A stretch of 64,000 bases of DNA, from NCBI RefSeq assembly GCF_003671715.1, contig NZ_RAIF01000006.1:304285-368284 (forward strand), written 5' to 3'. Origin of the DNA: Streptomyces sp. E2N166. GTDB lineage: Bacteria > Actinomycetota > Actinomycetes > Streptomycetales > Streptomycetaceae. Below are positions 24,768 to 35,583 of the stretch, one piece after another; the stretch's first letter is position 1; each line of letters begins with the position of its first letter. Both the position numbers and the translations under genes were made by a program. A model generated the notes under the pieces. That model was given only the letters and a program-made list of their open reading frames with translations. It did not search any database and was not told the origin of the DNA.

Positions 24768-24947
24768 GTGGCTGGCGCACAGGACTGGAGGCTGCAGAAC
24801 GTGGGCCGTGATTACTACCGGCTGCTCGCCCGCTCCAGCGGCCAGTGCCTGGACGTGGCGGAAGGCTCGCGGGAGCCTGGCGGCAACGTACAGCAGTGGA
24901 CGTGCAATGGTCCGCAGCCTCAGATCTGGAGACTGCAACGGGCCTGA
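24768..24947 (+). pseudogene. Ricin-type beta-trefoil lectin domain, C-terminal remnant
   Basis: A 59-codon frame (GTG 24768 to TGA 24945-24947) reads WRLQNVGRDYYRLLARSSGQ, CLDVAEG, GNVQQWTCNGPQPQIWRLQR. These are the Q-x-W repeats and C-L-D-V of one RICIN/CBM13 subdomain. A secreted glycoside hydrolase or protease normally precedes this module in Streptomyces. Nothing of it remains here. There is no signal peptide. Confidence 0.65.
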
Positions 24948-24983
24948 CCCGGGCCGTCCGGCGGCATGTGGCCGAGCCCGTGG

Positions 24984-25015
24984 AGCGCCTCCCCGGTCAG
25001 AGCCGGAGAGGCGCT
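24984..25015 (-). terminator. Stem-loop after the serine hydrolase gene
   Basis: AGCGCCTC (24984-24991) pairs with GAGGCGCT (25008-25015). Inside it CCGG pairs with CCGG across one mismatch, leaving a six-base loop. It lies 50 bases beyond the stop of the minus-strand serine hydrolase. Confidence 0.65.
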
Positions 25016-25065
25016 TCATACGGGGTGGCGCCATCGGCCGGTTGGCGCCGGGCACGGGGTCGAGC

Positions 25066-26346
<1,281 letters not shown>

Positions 26347-26768
26347 TCAGTTTCTTCCTCCGAGCGGGCCCGGCACGTCACGGTCACGGAGTACTGACCG
26401 GCACGGAGTCCAGTCGGCGCCGTGTCCAGGCGGGAGCAGGCCTGACAAGGGTTGGACGATACAGGGCGTCCTTGCCCTGGTTCGCGCAACGCGCGGACCG
26501 TGCCGGGCAGTTCGCAGGCCAGGACCGTGCGGTAGGGGGCAGTCGCGGTCACCGTGCCGCGCACCGCGTGCGTCGAGAAGGCGGCGTCGTCCTCCGGGCC
26601 GCGAGGAGCAGGCCGTCCGCGCCTTCGGAGGCAGCCGTCCGGGAAGCTCCGCGCGCTCCCTCCCCGACCGGTGCGTACTCGTGGGCTCCCGTCGGGGAAG
26701 ATGGTCGAGTCCACCGAGACCCAGTACGCAGCGGATTCCCGCGTCCCGCGCGGCCGACGCGACCAGGC

Positions 26769-26963
26769 AGCCTGCAGTTGAACCGGGCGCTGATGGCCGC
26801 CGGCCTGGTCGACCGTCTGCGGGTGACGCTCTTCCCGGTCCTCACCGGCCGGACCGGGCTGGACCCGACCTTCCAGGGTGCGGCCGACTTCGACCTGGTA
26901 CTGGCCGGGAGTCGGACGCTCGACGGTCGCGTTCAGGAGCTCGTCTGTCGACCCACCCTCCAT
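26769..26963 (+). pseudogene. Dihydrofolate-reductase-like (RibD C-terminal) protein, remnant
   Basis: The frame reads SLQLNRALMAAGLVDRLRVT, then LFPVLTGRTGLDPTFQGAAD and RVQELVCRPTLH, the last third of RibD_C/DHFR-fold reductases common in Streptomyces. Upstream sequence (26340-26768) contains no intact beginning. The stop is lost and the fragment overlaps the end of the convergent monooxygenase gene. Confidence 0.65.
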
Positions 26964-28180
26964 TGGCCGTTCCCAGGTCGGTCCCCGGTGAATTTGGGCA
27001 GTGTGAGGGCTGTGTGGGCCGGGCGCCCTGTTTTCGGTGGCAGGGCGGTGAGACCGCGAAGTCTGCTGTTGCGCCTTTCGAGGGCTTCGGCGGTGGTGGG
27101 GAAGAGTGCCGCGTCGCCCGCACCGACCTGTGCCTGGTTCAGCTCGACGAATCCGCGGGTGTCGCGCTCGTAGGCGGCGAACGCCGCGGTGTGGTCGCGA
27201 TGGGCGGCCAGCGAGCCGGCGAGCATGTAGGCGCCGACGAGGGCGAGGCTGGACCCCTGCCCGGTCAGGAAGGACGGGGCGTGGGCGGCGTCGCCGAGGA
27301 GCGCGACCCGGCCGCTGGACCAGCGCGGCAGGTGGACTTGGCTCACGGTGTCCAAGAACGGATCGTTCGCGTGGCGCATGGTGGCGACCATGGCCGGTAT
27401 TTCCCAGCCGTCGTCCGCGAAGGTGGTGGCGACGAGTTCGCGTTGTACCTCGGGGCGGCCGCTGAGGACCTCGCCCGGTGGTTCCGGGTGAGCGAAGTTG
27501 AGGAACGCGTGCAGTTCGTCGCTGTCCCCGACCGCGTAGAGCGCCGCGGCCCGTCCGGGAGTGTTCCAGATGAGCACTTCATGCGAGAGTCCAAGGGTGT
27601 TGGGCATGGTGAAGATGGAGAAGCAGTACCCCAGATAGCGGTGGAACTGCCGCTCGGGGCCGAACACGAGCTCCCGGGTACGCGAATGCAGCCCGTCCGC
27701 ACCCAGGACCAGGTCGAAGGTTCGCTGGACACCACTGCGGAAGGTGACGTCGACACCGTGCTCGTGTTCCGTGAGCGCGTCTATGGAGTCGTCGAACACG
27801 AACTCCACCTCGTCACGGACGGCTCCGTAAAGGATTTCCGCCAGCTCCCCGCGAGGCACCTCGACGTCCCGCCCCTCGACGCCGCCGACCACCGCCTGTG
27901 GACGAACCACCGCCGCCTCACTGCCATCGGCATTGAGGAAGGTCACCCGGCGCGAATCGATGTGCGCTGCCTGGAGACGCGGCAGGATCCCCATCCGGCG
28001 CGCCACCTCCACCGCGGTGCCACGCACGTCGATCGGGTACCCACCGCCTCGTAGTCCGGTGGACTTCTCCACCACCGTCACCGCGAATCCGTAGCGGTGC
28101 AGCCAGAACGCCACGGCGGGACCCGCGATGCTCGCGCCGGAAATCAGGACCGTGCCCTTCGATGCACTTCTCGTGCCCAT
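26933..28180 (-). CDS. FAD-dependent aromatic-ring monooxygenase (class A, TetX/PgaE-like)
   Basis: 415 residues from ATG 28180 behind GGGGAG. The N-terminal FAD motif is VLISGASIAGPAVAFWLHRY (the dinucleotide fold in the S-G-A-S-I-A-G form), ending in the acidic VTVVEK. The middle DG motif is FDLVLGADGLHSRTRELVFG. The GD motif is GRVALLGDAAHAPSFLTGQG. The end is consistent with a complete enzyme. These proteins hydroxylate aromatic or polyketide substrates, and several inactivate antibiotics. The next gene, 48 bases downstream... upstream on this strand, encodes a drug-exporter-type MFS protein, so the pair may confer resistance or complete a lost pathway. Confidence 0.88.
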   Translation of the reverse strand: MGTRSASKGTVLISGASIAGPAVAFWLHRYGFAVTVVEKSTGLRGGGYPIDVRGTAVEVARRMGILPRLQAAHIDSRRVTFLNADGSEAAVVRPQAVVGGVEGRDVEVPRGELAEILYGAVRDEVEFVFDDSIDALTEHEHGVDVTFRSGVQRTFDLVLGADGLHSRTRELVFGPERQFHRYLGYCFSIFTMPNTLGLSHEVLIWNTPGRAAALYAVGDSDELHAFLNFAHPEPPGEVLSGRPEVQRELVATTFADDGWEIPAMVATMRHANDPFLDTVSQVHLPRWSSGRVALLGDAAHAPSFLTGQGSSLALVGAYMLAGSLAAHRDHTAAFAAYERDTRGFVELNQAQVGAGDAALFPTTAEALERRNSRLRGLTALPPKTGRPAHTALTLPKFTGDRPGNGQWRVGRQTSS

Positions 28181-28228
28181 TCGCCAACTCCCCATTCTGT
28201 CGTGCGGCATTCGGAAATCGTCAGAGGT

Positions 28229-29710
28229 TCATCGCACCGGGTCCCGCTCGAGGTCGGGCGACGGCGATTTGCGGCTGGGGGATTCGCGGCTGGGGCGGGT
28301 ACTTCGCACGAGCATGACGACCAGTACCGCGGCTGTCGCGAAGGCGCCGGAAGCAATGGCGATGTAGCTGAACACGCCCGTGGCCGAATTCGTCGTCTCG
28401 CCGTCGACGACCACGGCGGTCGACTTGAGCACGGCCGCGCCCACGAAGTTCAGCACCACCGAACCGATCGAGACCATGACCATGACCAGGCTGGACACGA
28501 TGCCCTGCCGTTCGGCGGACGCCAAGGCACCCGCCATGTTGAAGCCGGATGTCCCGAGCGCTCCTACCGTGACACCCAGCAGGAAGGCGAAGCAGAGGGC
28601 GGCGGGAAGCTGGGAAGCTCCCAGGAACATCCCGATGGTCACCACCGTTCCGAGCATGACCGCCCCGGCCAACGTCGAGGCCGGGCCGAAGCGTGCGGCG
28701 AACCATCCGGCCACCGGACCTCCGAGCATGACTCCGAGTCCCGGCGCCGCGAGCAACAGTGCAACCGACCCCTGGTCCGCCAGCCCGTACCCGAGTCGCT
28801 GATCCGCCGAGACGTCGCCGATGAGAGGGATGAGCTGAAGCATGCTCTGGTACGAACCGGCTCCGAGGAAGACGACGAGGAGCATGAGTACCAATGGCCC
28901 GTCGAGGTTTCTGACGTCGATCAAGGGGTCGGGCTTCCGGCTCGAGACCAGGAACCACCTGGCCAATGCCACGACGCCCCCGACCAGGAGAGCCAGCGGG
29001 CCGGCGGTGAGCCAGCCGAGGTCCGCGCCGAGACTGACGTAGCTGAGCACTCCGGCGAGACCTCCGCCGAGGAGGAGGGCGCCGCCGACGTCGATCCTGC
29101 CCGGTGCCCTGACCGGGGATTCGGGGATGACACGGTGCACGCAGATCGCCATCGCGGCCGCGACGAGGGCCGACAGGACGAACAGAACCTGGAAGCCGAA
29201 CTCCACTGCCAGTTTCTCGATGAGGAAGCGGGACGCGATGTTGAGTACTGCGGAGCTGGAGGTGACGATGCCCACAGTGATCATCGCGATGCGGGGTGCG
29301 CAGACACCGCGAACGATCGCGACGGAGAGGAACACGGCGGCCAGAGACGCTCCCTGAAGCATGCGACCTGGCACGAACACCCAGATGCTGGGGGCCACGG
29401 CACACAACACGGCGCCCGCGCAGCTGAGTAGTAACGTCACCACGAGCACCCTGCGCTTGCCGTGGATGTCGGCGCTCTTGCCGAGCAGGGGTGCCCACAT
29501 CACTCCCGCCAGCATCGCGGTGGCGTTGAGCCACGCCGCCTGATCGGTGCCGAAGTGGTCGAGCATCTCCGGGAGGACGAGCAGCGGTGCGGTGATGGCC
29601 GAGTCGACCACGAAGTTCACCAAGGACAGGACGGCCACCAGGCCGATGAGCCGCCCGTTCCATCTCGTGTGCGGTCCGGCGTCTGTGCTTCCGGTCCTGC
29701 TCTGCTGCAT
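28229..29710 (-). CDS. MFS drug:proton antiporter (DHA2-like, 14-TM type)
   Basis: 493 residues from ATG 29710 behind GGAG. The first helix (LIGLVAVLSLVNFVVDSAIT), the motif A-like loop after helix 2 (GKSADIHGKRRVLVVTLLLS) and the motif C-like helix 5 region are visible. The hydrophobic profile suggests 14 segments, ending in a Ser/Pro-rich cytoplasmic tail. The family expels aromatic or amphipathic drugs with proton influx. It precedes the flavin monooxygenase by 48 bases on the same strand, consistent with one operon. No regulator gene is attached. Confidence 0.85.
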   Translation of the reverse strand: MQQSRTGSTDAGPHTRWNGRLIGLVAVLSLVNFVVDSAITAPLLVLPEMLDHFGTDQAAWLNATAMLAGVMWAPLLGKSADIHGKRRVLVVTLLLSCAGAVLCAVAPSIWVFVPGRMLQGASLAAVFLSVAIVRGVCAPRIAMITVGIVTSSSAVLNIASRFLIEKLAVEFGFQVLFVLSALVAAAMAICVHRVIPESPVRAPGRIDVGGALLLGGGLAGVLSYVSLGADLGWLTAGPLALLVGGVVALARWFLVSSRKPDPLIDVRNLDGPLVLMLLVVFLGAGSYQSMLQLIPLIGDVSADQRLGYGLADQGSVALLLAAPGLGVMLGGPVAGWFAARFGPASTLAGAVMLGTVVTIGMFLGASQLPAALCFAFLLGVTVGALGTSGFNMAGALASAERQGIVSSLVMVMVSIGSVVLNFVGAAVLKSTAVVVDGETTNSATGVFSYIAIASGAFATAAVLVVMLVRSTRPSRESPSRKSPSPDLERDPVR

Positions 29711-29876
29711 TGAGACTCCTTCACTACGGGGTACCACGGGCGCACGACGGTGCCGGCGGGGCCTGACGGGTTATCGACTGGGACAGGGGGCGGCTGCTGC
29801 CAGGGGGGTGGGTCCGTTTCCCCTTTGCGGCCGCGCTCGGCCTCCCGGCACGAAGTGCCCGTTAGGCGTCGTGGTC

Positions 29877-32393
29877 TCAGGTTTCCCGGTCGCGCAGTGC
29901 CGCGCGGGCCGGGAGGGTCACGGCGACGAGACCGAGGGCCACCGCCGTCGCGGCGAACGCGGCGTACAGCAGTGGGGGTACGTGCGGAAGCTCGCCCGTC
30001 AGGCCGCGCATCATCGGGGTCAGTGTGATCAGGGCGATGGCTGTGCCCAGGGCCACGCCCGCCGCCGACACCAGCAGGCTCTCCCAGCGGAGCATGCGCA
30101 GCACCTGGCGGCGGGTGGAACCGACGAGGCGGAGGGTGGCCAGTTCACGGCGGCGGTCCAGGACCGTCATCACCAGGGTGTTGACCGCGGCGACGGCGGC
30201 GAAGCCGCCCAGGACGGCGGCCATCACATAGTTGGCCCAGGCGCCGAGTTCGCGGTCCACGTTTCGCTCGACGGCGTAGCCCGAGGCGTCGGTGACGTCG
30301 CCGAGTGCGGCGAGCCGCTCCGCGTCGCCGCCGCGTACCAGCAGGGTGCTGTCGAAGCCCGAGGTGACGTGGACGGCCAGGGAGGCGCGGTCCATGGTCA
30401 CCGCCGCCAGACCCAGTCCGCGGCCGTAGACCGCGACGACTTCCGGGCGGGCCTCGATGCCGTCGGGGAGGCGGAGCGGCAGCTCGTCGCCGACCTTGAC
30501 CTTCGCCGCGGTGGCGAGGGTCTTGTCGATGGCGATGCGGCCCTCACCCACGCGGTCCAGGCTGCCGCCGCGTACGTCCAGGTCCTGCACCTCGGCGAGC
30601 TGGGCACCGGAGCCCGAGATGCCCTGGGTCGCCCACCCCTGCAGCGACGTCTCGCCGCCGGAGTCCACGGGCACCAGGACCTGCGTGTCGAGCAGGCTCA
30701 CGGCCGCGTCGACGCCTGGAACGCGGGCGGCCCGGTCGGCGGCGCCGGAGGGCAGGCCCGCCGGATTGGTCACGACGTGGTCCGCCGTGATGCCGTCGCG
30801 GAGCTGTTCCGAGGCGACATGGCTCTCGCTCGTGTGCATGAAGACGAGCGTCGAGGCGAAGGCCATCGCCAGCACGATGGGGGTGATCGCGGAGGCCAAC
30901 CGGCGTGCGTTGGTTCGGGAATTGGCGGCGGCCAGCGACGCCGAGGCGCCGCCGCCGCGCAGCAGCAGGCCGAAGAGCGCCGCGCACAGCCGGGCCACCA
31001 GCGGGCCGAGCAGGCCGACGGCGAGCATGAAGAGCATGACGACGCCGAGGGAGGCGTTGGCCGCGTCGGCACCGGCGGCGGAGGCGGCTACGCCGGCGAG
31101 GACCGTGCCGCCGATGAGGGCGGCCACCCCGAGGACGGTACGGACGATGCCCGGCCGCAGCCGCTCCACCGAGGCTTCTGCCAGCGCCTGCCCCGGCTTG
31201 ATCTTCGCGGGCCTGCGTCCGGCCGTCCAGCCGGCGCCGAGCGCCGTGAGGAGTCCGGTCCCGACGGCGATGAGCAGCGGGATCCACGAGACGTGCAGAT
31301 CGACCGCCTCCGGGATGGCACCGCGGTCCTTCAGCTGCCCGAACCACCAACTCGCCAGTGCGATCCCTGGCAGGCAGCCGACCAGCCCGGCGACGGGCGC
31401 GACGAGCAACGCCTCGGCGGCGACCGCGCGGCGGATCTGCCGCGGGGTGGCGCCGACGGCGCGCAGCAGCGCGAACTCGCGCATGCGCTGGCCGACGGAC
31501 AGGGCCACCGTGCCGGCCGCGGTGAAGACGGCGACCAGGGTGGCTATCCCGCCGAAGGAGCCGCCGAGTGCGGTGAGTGTCTCCTTGGCGTACGCCAGGC
31601 CCCGCTCCTCGACTTCGCCGCGGTCGTCGCCGGTGAGCACCCGCGCGCCGGAGCCGGCGAGGGACTTCTCGACTGCGGTGGCGAGGGCGGCGGTGTCGGT
31701 GCCGTCCTCGGCCAGCACGGCGATGGCGTCCGCCTTGCCGGGGTGCCCGGCCAGCGTGGCTGCCTCGGCGTCGGCGAACCAGGCCGTGGCCTCGCCGCCG
31801 ACCGCAGCGTCCGCCGCCGCGGTGTCACCGGCCCCGGCCCCGGCCAGTCCGGACACGCGGAAGTCCGTGCGGCCGGCGGCCGTTTCGAGCGTGACGGTGT
31901 CGCCTACGTCGGCCTTCGCCGCACGGGTCGCGGCGGCGTCGAGCACGACCTCGCCCTCGCGCGGCGCGGCGCCCGCTGACAGCGCGGTGCCGGTGAAGGC
32001 GTGCGAGCCCCAGCCGTGGCCGGCGAGCGCCCCGTCTCCCTGCCGCACCGGGAACGTGAAGTCCGGCACCGCGGCGGCGACGCCCGGCGCCCGGGCGGCC
32101 TTCGCCGCCAGCCCCGCGTCCACGCGGGCGGTGTCCGGCAGCGGGTACGCGGTTTCCTCTGGGCCGTCGATGGTGTCGGAGACGAGTCGCGCGGACTGGT
32201 CGGCCGCCGCGACGACCGGCACCTTCGCGTACCGCTCCGCGGGCACCGAGGCGCGGATGCCTGACTCCAGCAGGATGCCGCAGGCCGCGACGATCAGCGC
32301 GGACATCATCAGCGCGACGAACGTACCCGCGAACGAGGCGGGTTTGAAACGTACGGCCGCGCGAGCGAGGCCGTTCGGGGCGAAGCTCCTCAT
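29877..32393 (-). CDS. ABC transporter permease with two FtsX domains
   Basis: 838 residues from ATG 32393, overlapping the ATPase stop as ATGA. One N-terminal membrane helix (FAGTFVALMMSALIVAACGI) is followed by a large extracellular domain. Then comes a first FtsX unit (GGIATLVAVFTAAGTVALSV, GQRMREFALLRAVGATPRQI), a central membrane block, a second extracellular domain, and a second FtsX unit with RRELATLRLVGSTRRQVLRM. The two R-x-x-G-A/S-T-x-x-Q-I/V coupling motifs match. Such exporters move or sense peptides and cell-envelope drugs, like BceB/MacB relatives. It acts with the ATPase encoded directly upstream. Confidence 0.9.
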   Translation of the reverse strand: MRSFAPNGLARAAVRFKPASFAGTFVALMMSALIVAACGILLESGIRASVPAERYAKVPVVAAADQSARLVSDTIDGPEETAYPLPDTARVDAGLAAKAARAPGVAAAVPDFTFPVRQGDGALAGHGWGSHAFTGTALSAGAAPREGEVVLDAAATRAAKADVGDTVTLETAAGRTDFRVSGLAGAGAGDTAAADAAVGGEATAWFADAEAATLAGHPGKADAIAVLAEDGTDTAALATAVEKSLAGSGARVLTGDDRGEVEERGLAYAKETLTALGGSFGGIATLVAVFTAAGTVALSVGQRMREFALLRAVGATPRQIRRAVAAEALLVAPVAGLVGCLPGIALASWWFGQLKDRGAIPEAVDLHVSWIPLLIAVGTGLLTALGAGWTAGRRPAKIKPGQALAEASVERLRPGIVRTVLGVAALIGGTVLAGVAASAAGADAANASLGVVMLFMLAVGLLGPLVARLCAALFGLLLRGGGASASLAAANSRTNARRLASAITPIVLAMAFASTLVFMHTSESHVASEQLRDGITADHVVTNPAGLPSGAADRAARVPGVDAAVSLLDTQVLVPVDSGGETSLQGWATQGISGSGAQLAEVQDLDVRGGSLDRVGEGRIAIDKTLATAAKVKVGDELPLRLPDGIEARPEVVAVYGRGLGLAAVTMDRASLAVHVTSGFDSTLLVRGGDAERLAALGDVTDASGYAVERNVDRELGAWANYVMAAVLGGFAAVAAVNTLVMTVLDRRRELATLRLVGSTRRQVLRMLRWESLLVSAAGVALGTAIALITLTPMMRGLTGELPHVPPLLYAAFAATAVALGLVAVTLPARAALRDRET

Positions 32394-33208
32394 GCCGCGG
32401 CCCCTGCCATCGCGCCGCTACGGCCGGCCAGCATCGTCATCCGCGCCGCGATCTGCTCCGCCGAACCGCGCTCCAGACCGTCGGCGAAGGTGCCGTCGGC
32501 GAGGAACAGCACACGGTCGGCCCAGGCGGCCGCGGCCGGGTCGTGGGTGACCATGACGACGGTGGCGCCGAGGGCGTCCACGGCGTGCCGCAGCAGACCG
32601 AGGACCTCGGTGGCGGTGCCGGTGTCGAGGGCGCCGGTGGGCTCGTCCGCGAAGACCACGTCGGGGCTGGTGACCAGGGCGCGGGCGACGGCCACGCGCT
32701 GCTGCTGGCCGCCGGACAGCTCGCCGGGCCGGCGCCGCGCCTTGTCGGCGAGCCCGACCCGCGCGAGCATCGCGGCCGCACGGCGGCGGTCCTGGCGCTG
32801 CCCGGCGAGACGCATGGGCAGCAGCACGTTCTGCTCCACGGTCAGCGACGGGAGCAGGTTGAACGCCTGGAAGACGAAGCCGAGGCGGCTGCGGCGGAGC
32901 TCGGTGAGCTTGTCCTCGCTCATACCGGTGATCTCCGTACCGCCGAGGCGCACGGATCCCTCCGACGGCCGGTCGAGGCCGGCGGCGCACTGCAGGAACG
33001 TGGACTTGCCGGACCCGGACGGTCCCATGACCGCGGTGAACGTGCCGCGCGGGAGGGCGAGGTCGACGCCCGCGAGGGCGTGCACGGCGCCCGCGCCGCG
33101 GCCGTACCGCCGTCGCACACCGCGCAGTTCGACGGCGAGGCCGGGTGTCGCGGCCGGGGCCTCCGGTCGGTCGTCCGTCTTCTGCCGCCTGTTGCTGCGT
33201 AGCCTCAT
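32390..33208 (-). CDS. ABC transporter ATP-binding protein (MacB/LolD-like)
   Basis: 272 residues from ATG 33208 behind AGAGGGCGG. Walker A is GPSGSGKSTFLQCAAGLDRP. The Q-loop region is LGFVFQAFNLLPSLTVEQNV. The signature is ELSGGQQQRVAVARALV, and Walker B is VVFADEPTGALDTGTA. The H-loop is VMVTHDPAAAAWADRV. FQAFNLLPSLT and EPTGALD are hallmarks of the FtsX-partner ATPase family. It powers the adjacent permease. A promoter element shared with another operon (33272-33330) lies about 65-120 bases upstream. Confidence 0.93.
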   Translation of the reverse strand: MRLRSNRRQKTDDRPEAPAATPGLAVELRGVRRRYGRGAGAVHALAGVDLALPRGTFTAVMGPSGSGKSTFLQCAAGLDRPSEGSVRLGGTEITGMSEDKLTELRRSRLGFVFQAFNLLPSLTVEQNVLLPMRLAGQRQDRRRAAAMLARVGLADKARRRPGELSGGQQQRVAVARALVTSPDVVFADEPTGALDTGTATEVLGLLRHAVDALGATVVMVTHDPAAAAWADRVLFLADGTFADGLERGSAEQIAARMTMLAGRSGAMAGAAA

Positions 33209-33271
33209 GTTCCGCCCTCTCGCGCTCTTCTCGTTCCGACGACGTGAAGTGTGCGAGGACGGCTGTGCGCC

Positions 33272-33330
33272 GGGCGTCATACGCGGGAGCCAAAGTGGCG
33301 GTGCTACCGCGGTAGGGGGTGGAGGAGCGA
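33272..33330 (-). promoter_or_regulatory. Promoter-region element A, with TACCGCGGTA palindrome (33305-33314)
   Basis: A stretch of about 59 bases matches 39048-39106 without gaps at about 45 positions. The most conserved part is TAC(C)-x-CGGTAGGGGGTGG, and its core TACCGCGGTA is a perfect palindrome. It lies upstream of the ATPase-permease operon, at the same distance (about 90 bases) as its copy from the hydrolase operon. The palindrome is of the kind bound by NarL/LuxR-type response regulators, one of which is encoded just upstream. Confidence 0.65.
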
Positions 33331-33610
33331 CAGGGCCTCCCTTCCGCCCGGGGGCTGCCGCCGGTCCGGCGTACGCGGGGCTCCGCCCCGTCGCCGCCCT
33401 TTGCCGGTCCCGGGCGTGGAGCACCGGCGAGGGAGCGCCGCTTCGCCGGAGGGGTGGCGGGGTGCCGGGCTGCCATCTGCGCCGTACGGAGGTGTCGAGC
33501 GAGTCGCCCCCGACGAGACCCCGACCTGCCCGACGCGACCCACCCGCCCGACGGGGCTCAGAGGTGCGACGCGTCGGCACCGTGCGAGCGCCAGAGGCCG
33601 CGGGGCCGTC

Positions 33611-34285
33611 CTACTCGCCCGGGGCCACCAGCCCCGATTCGTACGCGAAGACCACCGCCTGGGCGCGGTCGCGCAGGTCGAGCTTGGTGAGGACGCGGCT
33701 CACGTGCGTCTTCACCGTCTGCTCGGCCAGCACCAGATCCTCCGCGATCTCCGCGTTGGACCGGCCGCGGGCCACCAGGGTGAGGACCTCGGTCTCGCGT
33801 TCCGTCAGGGCCTTGAGCCGCAGCGCGGGCTTGCCTCGGGCGGCGGGACGTTGCCGGGCGAAGTCCGCGATGAGGCGGCGCGTCACGGAGGGGGCGAGCA
33901 GCGCGTCGCCCGAGGCCACGACGCGTACCGCCGCGATGAGGTCGGCCGGCGGCGCGTCCTTCAGCAGGAAGCCGCTCGCGCCCGCCCGCAACGCCTCGTA
34001 GACGTAGTCGTCGACGTCGAACGTGGTGAGCATCAGGACGCGCGGCCGGTGGGTCACGCCGGGCGGGGGCGCGAGGAGGCGGCGTGCGGCCTCGAGGCCG
34101 TCCATCTCGGGCATGCGGACGTCCATCAGCACGACGTCGGGATGGGTGCGCCGGCTCAGCTCGACGCCCTGCGCACCGTCGGGTGCCTCGCCCACCACGT
34201 CGATGTCGCTCTGGGCGGCCAGCAGCGCGGCGAAGCCGGCCCGCACCATGGCCTGGTCGTCGACGACGATGACGCGCGTTGTCAC
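33611..34285 (-). CDS. Response regulator, NarL/LuxR family
   Basis: 224 residues from GTG 34285, which overlaps the kinase stop (GTGA), behind AAGGACAT. The receiver domain starts TRVIVVDDQAMVRAGFAALL. The phospho-acceptor is in HPDVVLMDVRMPEMDGLEAA (Asp near 55). The LuxR helix-turn-helix is KALTERETEVLTLVARGRSN with AEIAEDLVLAEQTVKTHVSR. It is the partner of the kinase encoded just before it. The palindromic element upstream of two nearby operons is a reasonable candidate for its target (inference). Confidence 0.93.
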   Translation of the reverse strand: MTTRVIVVDDQAMVRAGFAALLAAQSDIDVVGEAPDGAQGVELSRRTHPDVVLMDVRMPEMDGLEAARRLLAPPPGVTHRPRVLMLTTFDVDDYVYEALRAGASGFLLKDAPPADLIAAVRVVASGDALLAPSVTRRLIADFARQRPAARGKPALRLKALTERETEVLTLVARGRSNAEIAEDLVLAEQTVKTHVSRVLTKLDLRDRAQAVVFAYESGLVAPGE

Positions 34286-35514
34286 GTGATGTCCTTTTCG
34301 GTCAGAGGTAGTTGGGCGGCGACCCGGAAGCCGCCGTCCGGCAGTGGTCCCGCGTCGAGGGTGCCGCCGGCGATCCGCACCCGTTCGCGCATGCCGACGA
34401 GTCCGTGCCCGGTGCCGCCCTCTTCGAGCGGCGCGGCGGGCGGCTCGGGTGGCGGTCCGTTGACGACGAGGACGGTGAGCCGCGCGCCGTCCTGTGTACC
34501 GGGCTCCGACACCGACACCCGCGTCGGGGCGCCCGGCGCGTGCCGCACGACGTTGGCGAGGGCTTCCTGGACGATGCGGTACGCGGCAAGGCCCACCGCC
34601 TCGGGCACGTCGGCATCGCAGGGGGTGAACTCCACTGGCACACCCGCTCTCACCGTCGCCTCCACCATCTGGCCGATCCGCGTCAGGCCCGGCTGGGGCG
34701 CGAGCTCGCCGTGCGCCTCCTCGTTCCGCAGTACGCCGAGGAGCCTTCGCATCTCGCCGAGCGACTCGCGCGCGGTCGCCGCGATGGACGTGAACTCCTC
34801 CTGCACGTCCGGTGGCAGCCCGTCGATCCGGTACGCCGCGGTGTCCGCCTGCACCGTGATGACGGACATGTGGTGCGCCACCACGTCGTGCAACTCGCGC
34901 GCGATGCGGGCGCGTTCCTCCAGCAGCGTCCGCCGGCCGCGCTCGGCCTCGCTGATCGTCTCCTGCTCGGCCAGCCTGCGCTGCACCTCGTACCGCTCGC
35001 GGAGCGCGCCGGCGAGGACGAGTGCGACGCCGCTGAGGATGGTGAGCAGTGCGCTCCCGGCAGTCGTGTCGTGGGGTGCGGCGAACCCCAGGCCGACGTT
35101 CGCGGCCGCTGTCGCGAGCCACACCAGCAGCAGCGTCCGGCGCCGCTCGCGCAGCCCGAGGGCGAGGCAGAGGCCGATGTACCCGACGATCTCCATGGGC
35201 GGGAACGGCCACACCTGCCGCTCCCCCAGGTCGACGGTGAGCAGGGCGAGGGCCCCGGCCACGTCCGCGACGAAGATCACGTACCAGGCCTGCAGCGGGC
35301 GGACGACCGCGAGCAGCAGCGGTGCCGACTGCGCGATGGCCAGCCCGCTCGCGATGCCGCCGTGCAACCCGTAGTCGACGCTGAGCACTTGGATGGTGGT
35401 GGGCAGCAGGGCGACGCACAGCACGAAAGCCACGGCCCACGGCAGCAGCCGCACCCACCGCCGCGAAGCCCCCGCGAGCAGCGCGCGGGGGCGTTCCTCC
35501 TCCACTGAGGTCAT
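34282..35514 (-). CDS. Sensor histidine kinase, HisKA_3 (NarL-type) family
   Basis: 410 residues. The N-terminal half has about five membrane segments (LPWAVAFVLCVALLPTTIQV, then AIAQSAPLLLAVVRPLQAWY, and others) without a large extracellular loop, so it probably senses the membrane itself. The dimerisation/phosphorylation motif is RIARELHDVVAHHMSVITVQ. The N-box is YRIVQEALANVVRHAPGAPT, and the G-box is GTGHGLVGMRERVRIAGGTL. The layout resembles DesK/LiaS-type intramembrane-sensing kinases. It starts 69 bases after a desaturase gene on the same strand and overlaps the response regulator gene. Confidence 0.92.
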   Translation of the reverse strand: MTSVEEERPRALLAGASRRWVRLLPWAVAFVLCVALLPTTIQVLSVDYGLHGGIASGLAIAQSAPLLLAVVRPLQAWYVIFVADVAGALALLTVDLGERQVWPFPPMEIVGYIGLCLALGLRERRRTLLLVWLATAAANVGLGFAAPHDTTAGSALLTILSGVALVLAGALRERYEVQRRLAEQETISEAERGRRTLLEERARIARELHDVVAHHMSVITVQADTAAYRIDGLPPDVQEEFTSIAATARESLGEMRRLLGVLRNEEAHGELAPQPGLTRIGQMVEATVRAGVPVEFTPCDADVPEAVGLAAYRIVQEALANVVRHAPGAPTRVSVSEPGTQDGARLTVLVVNGPPPEPPAAPLEEGGTGHGLVGMRERVRIAGGTLDAGPLPDGGFRVAAQLPLTEKDIT

Positions 35515-35583
35515 GGGCCCCAGCTTAGGTGCGGCGGGACGGCGTCAGGAGACACACAGCTGTCGGGCGGACTCGGCGGATTC

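Noticed and set aside
29547-31979. An 810-codon plus-strand frame across the FtsX permease
   Set aside because: Antisense shadow of the permease gene. The amino acid composition is glycine/arginine-rich and no family resemblance is seen.
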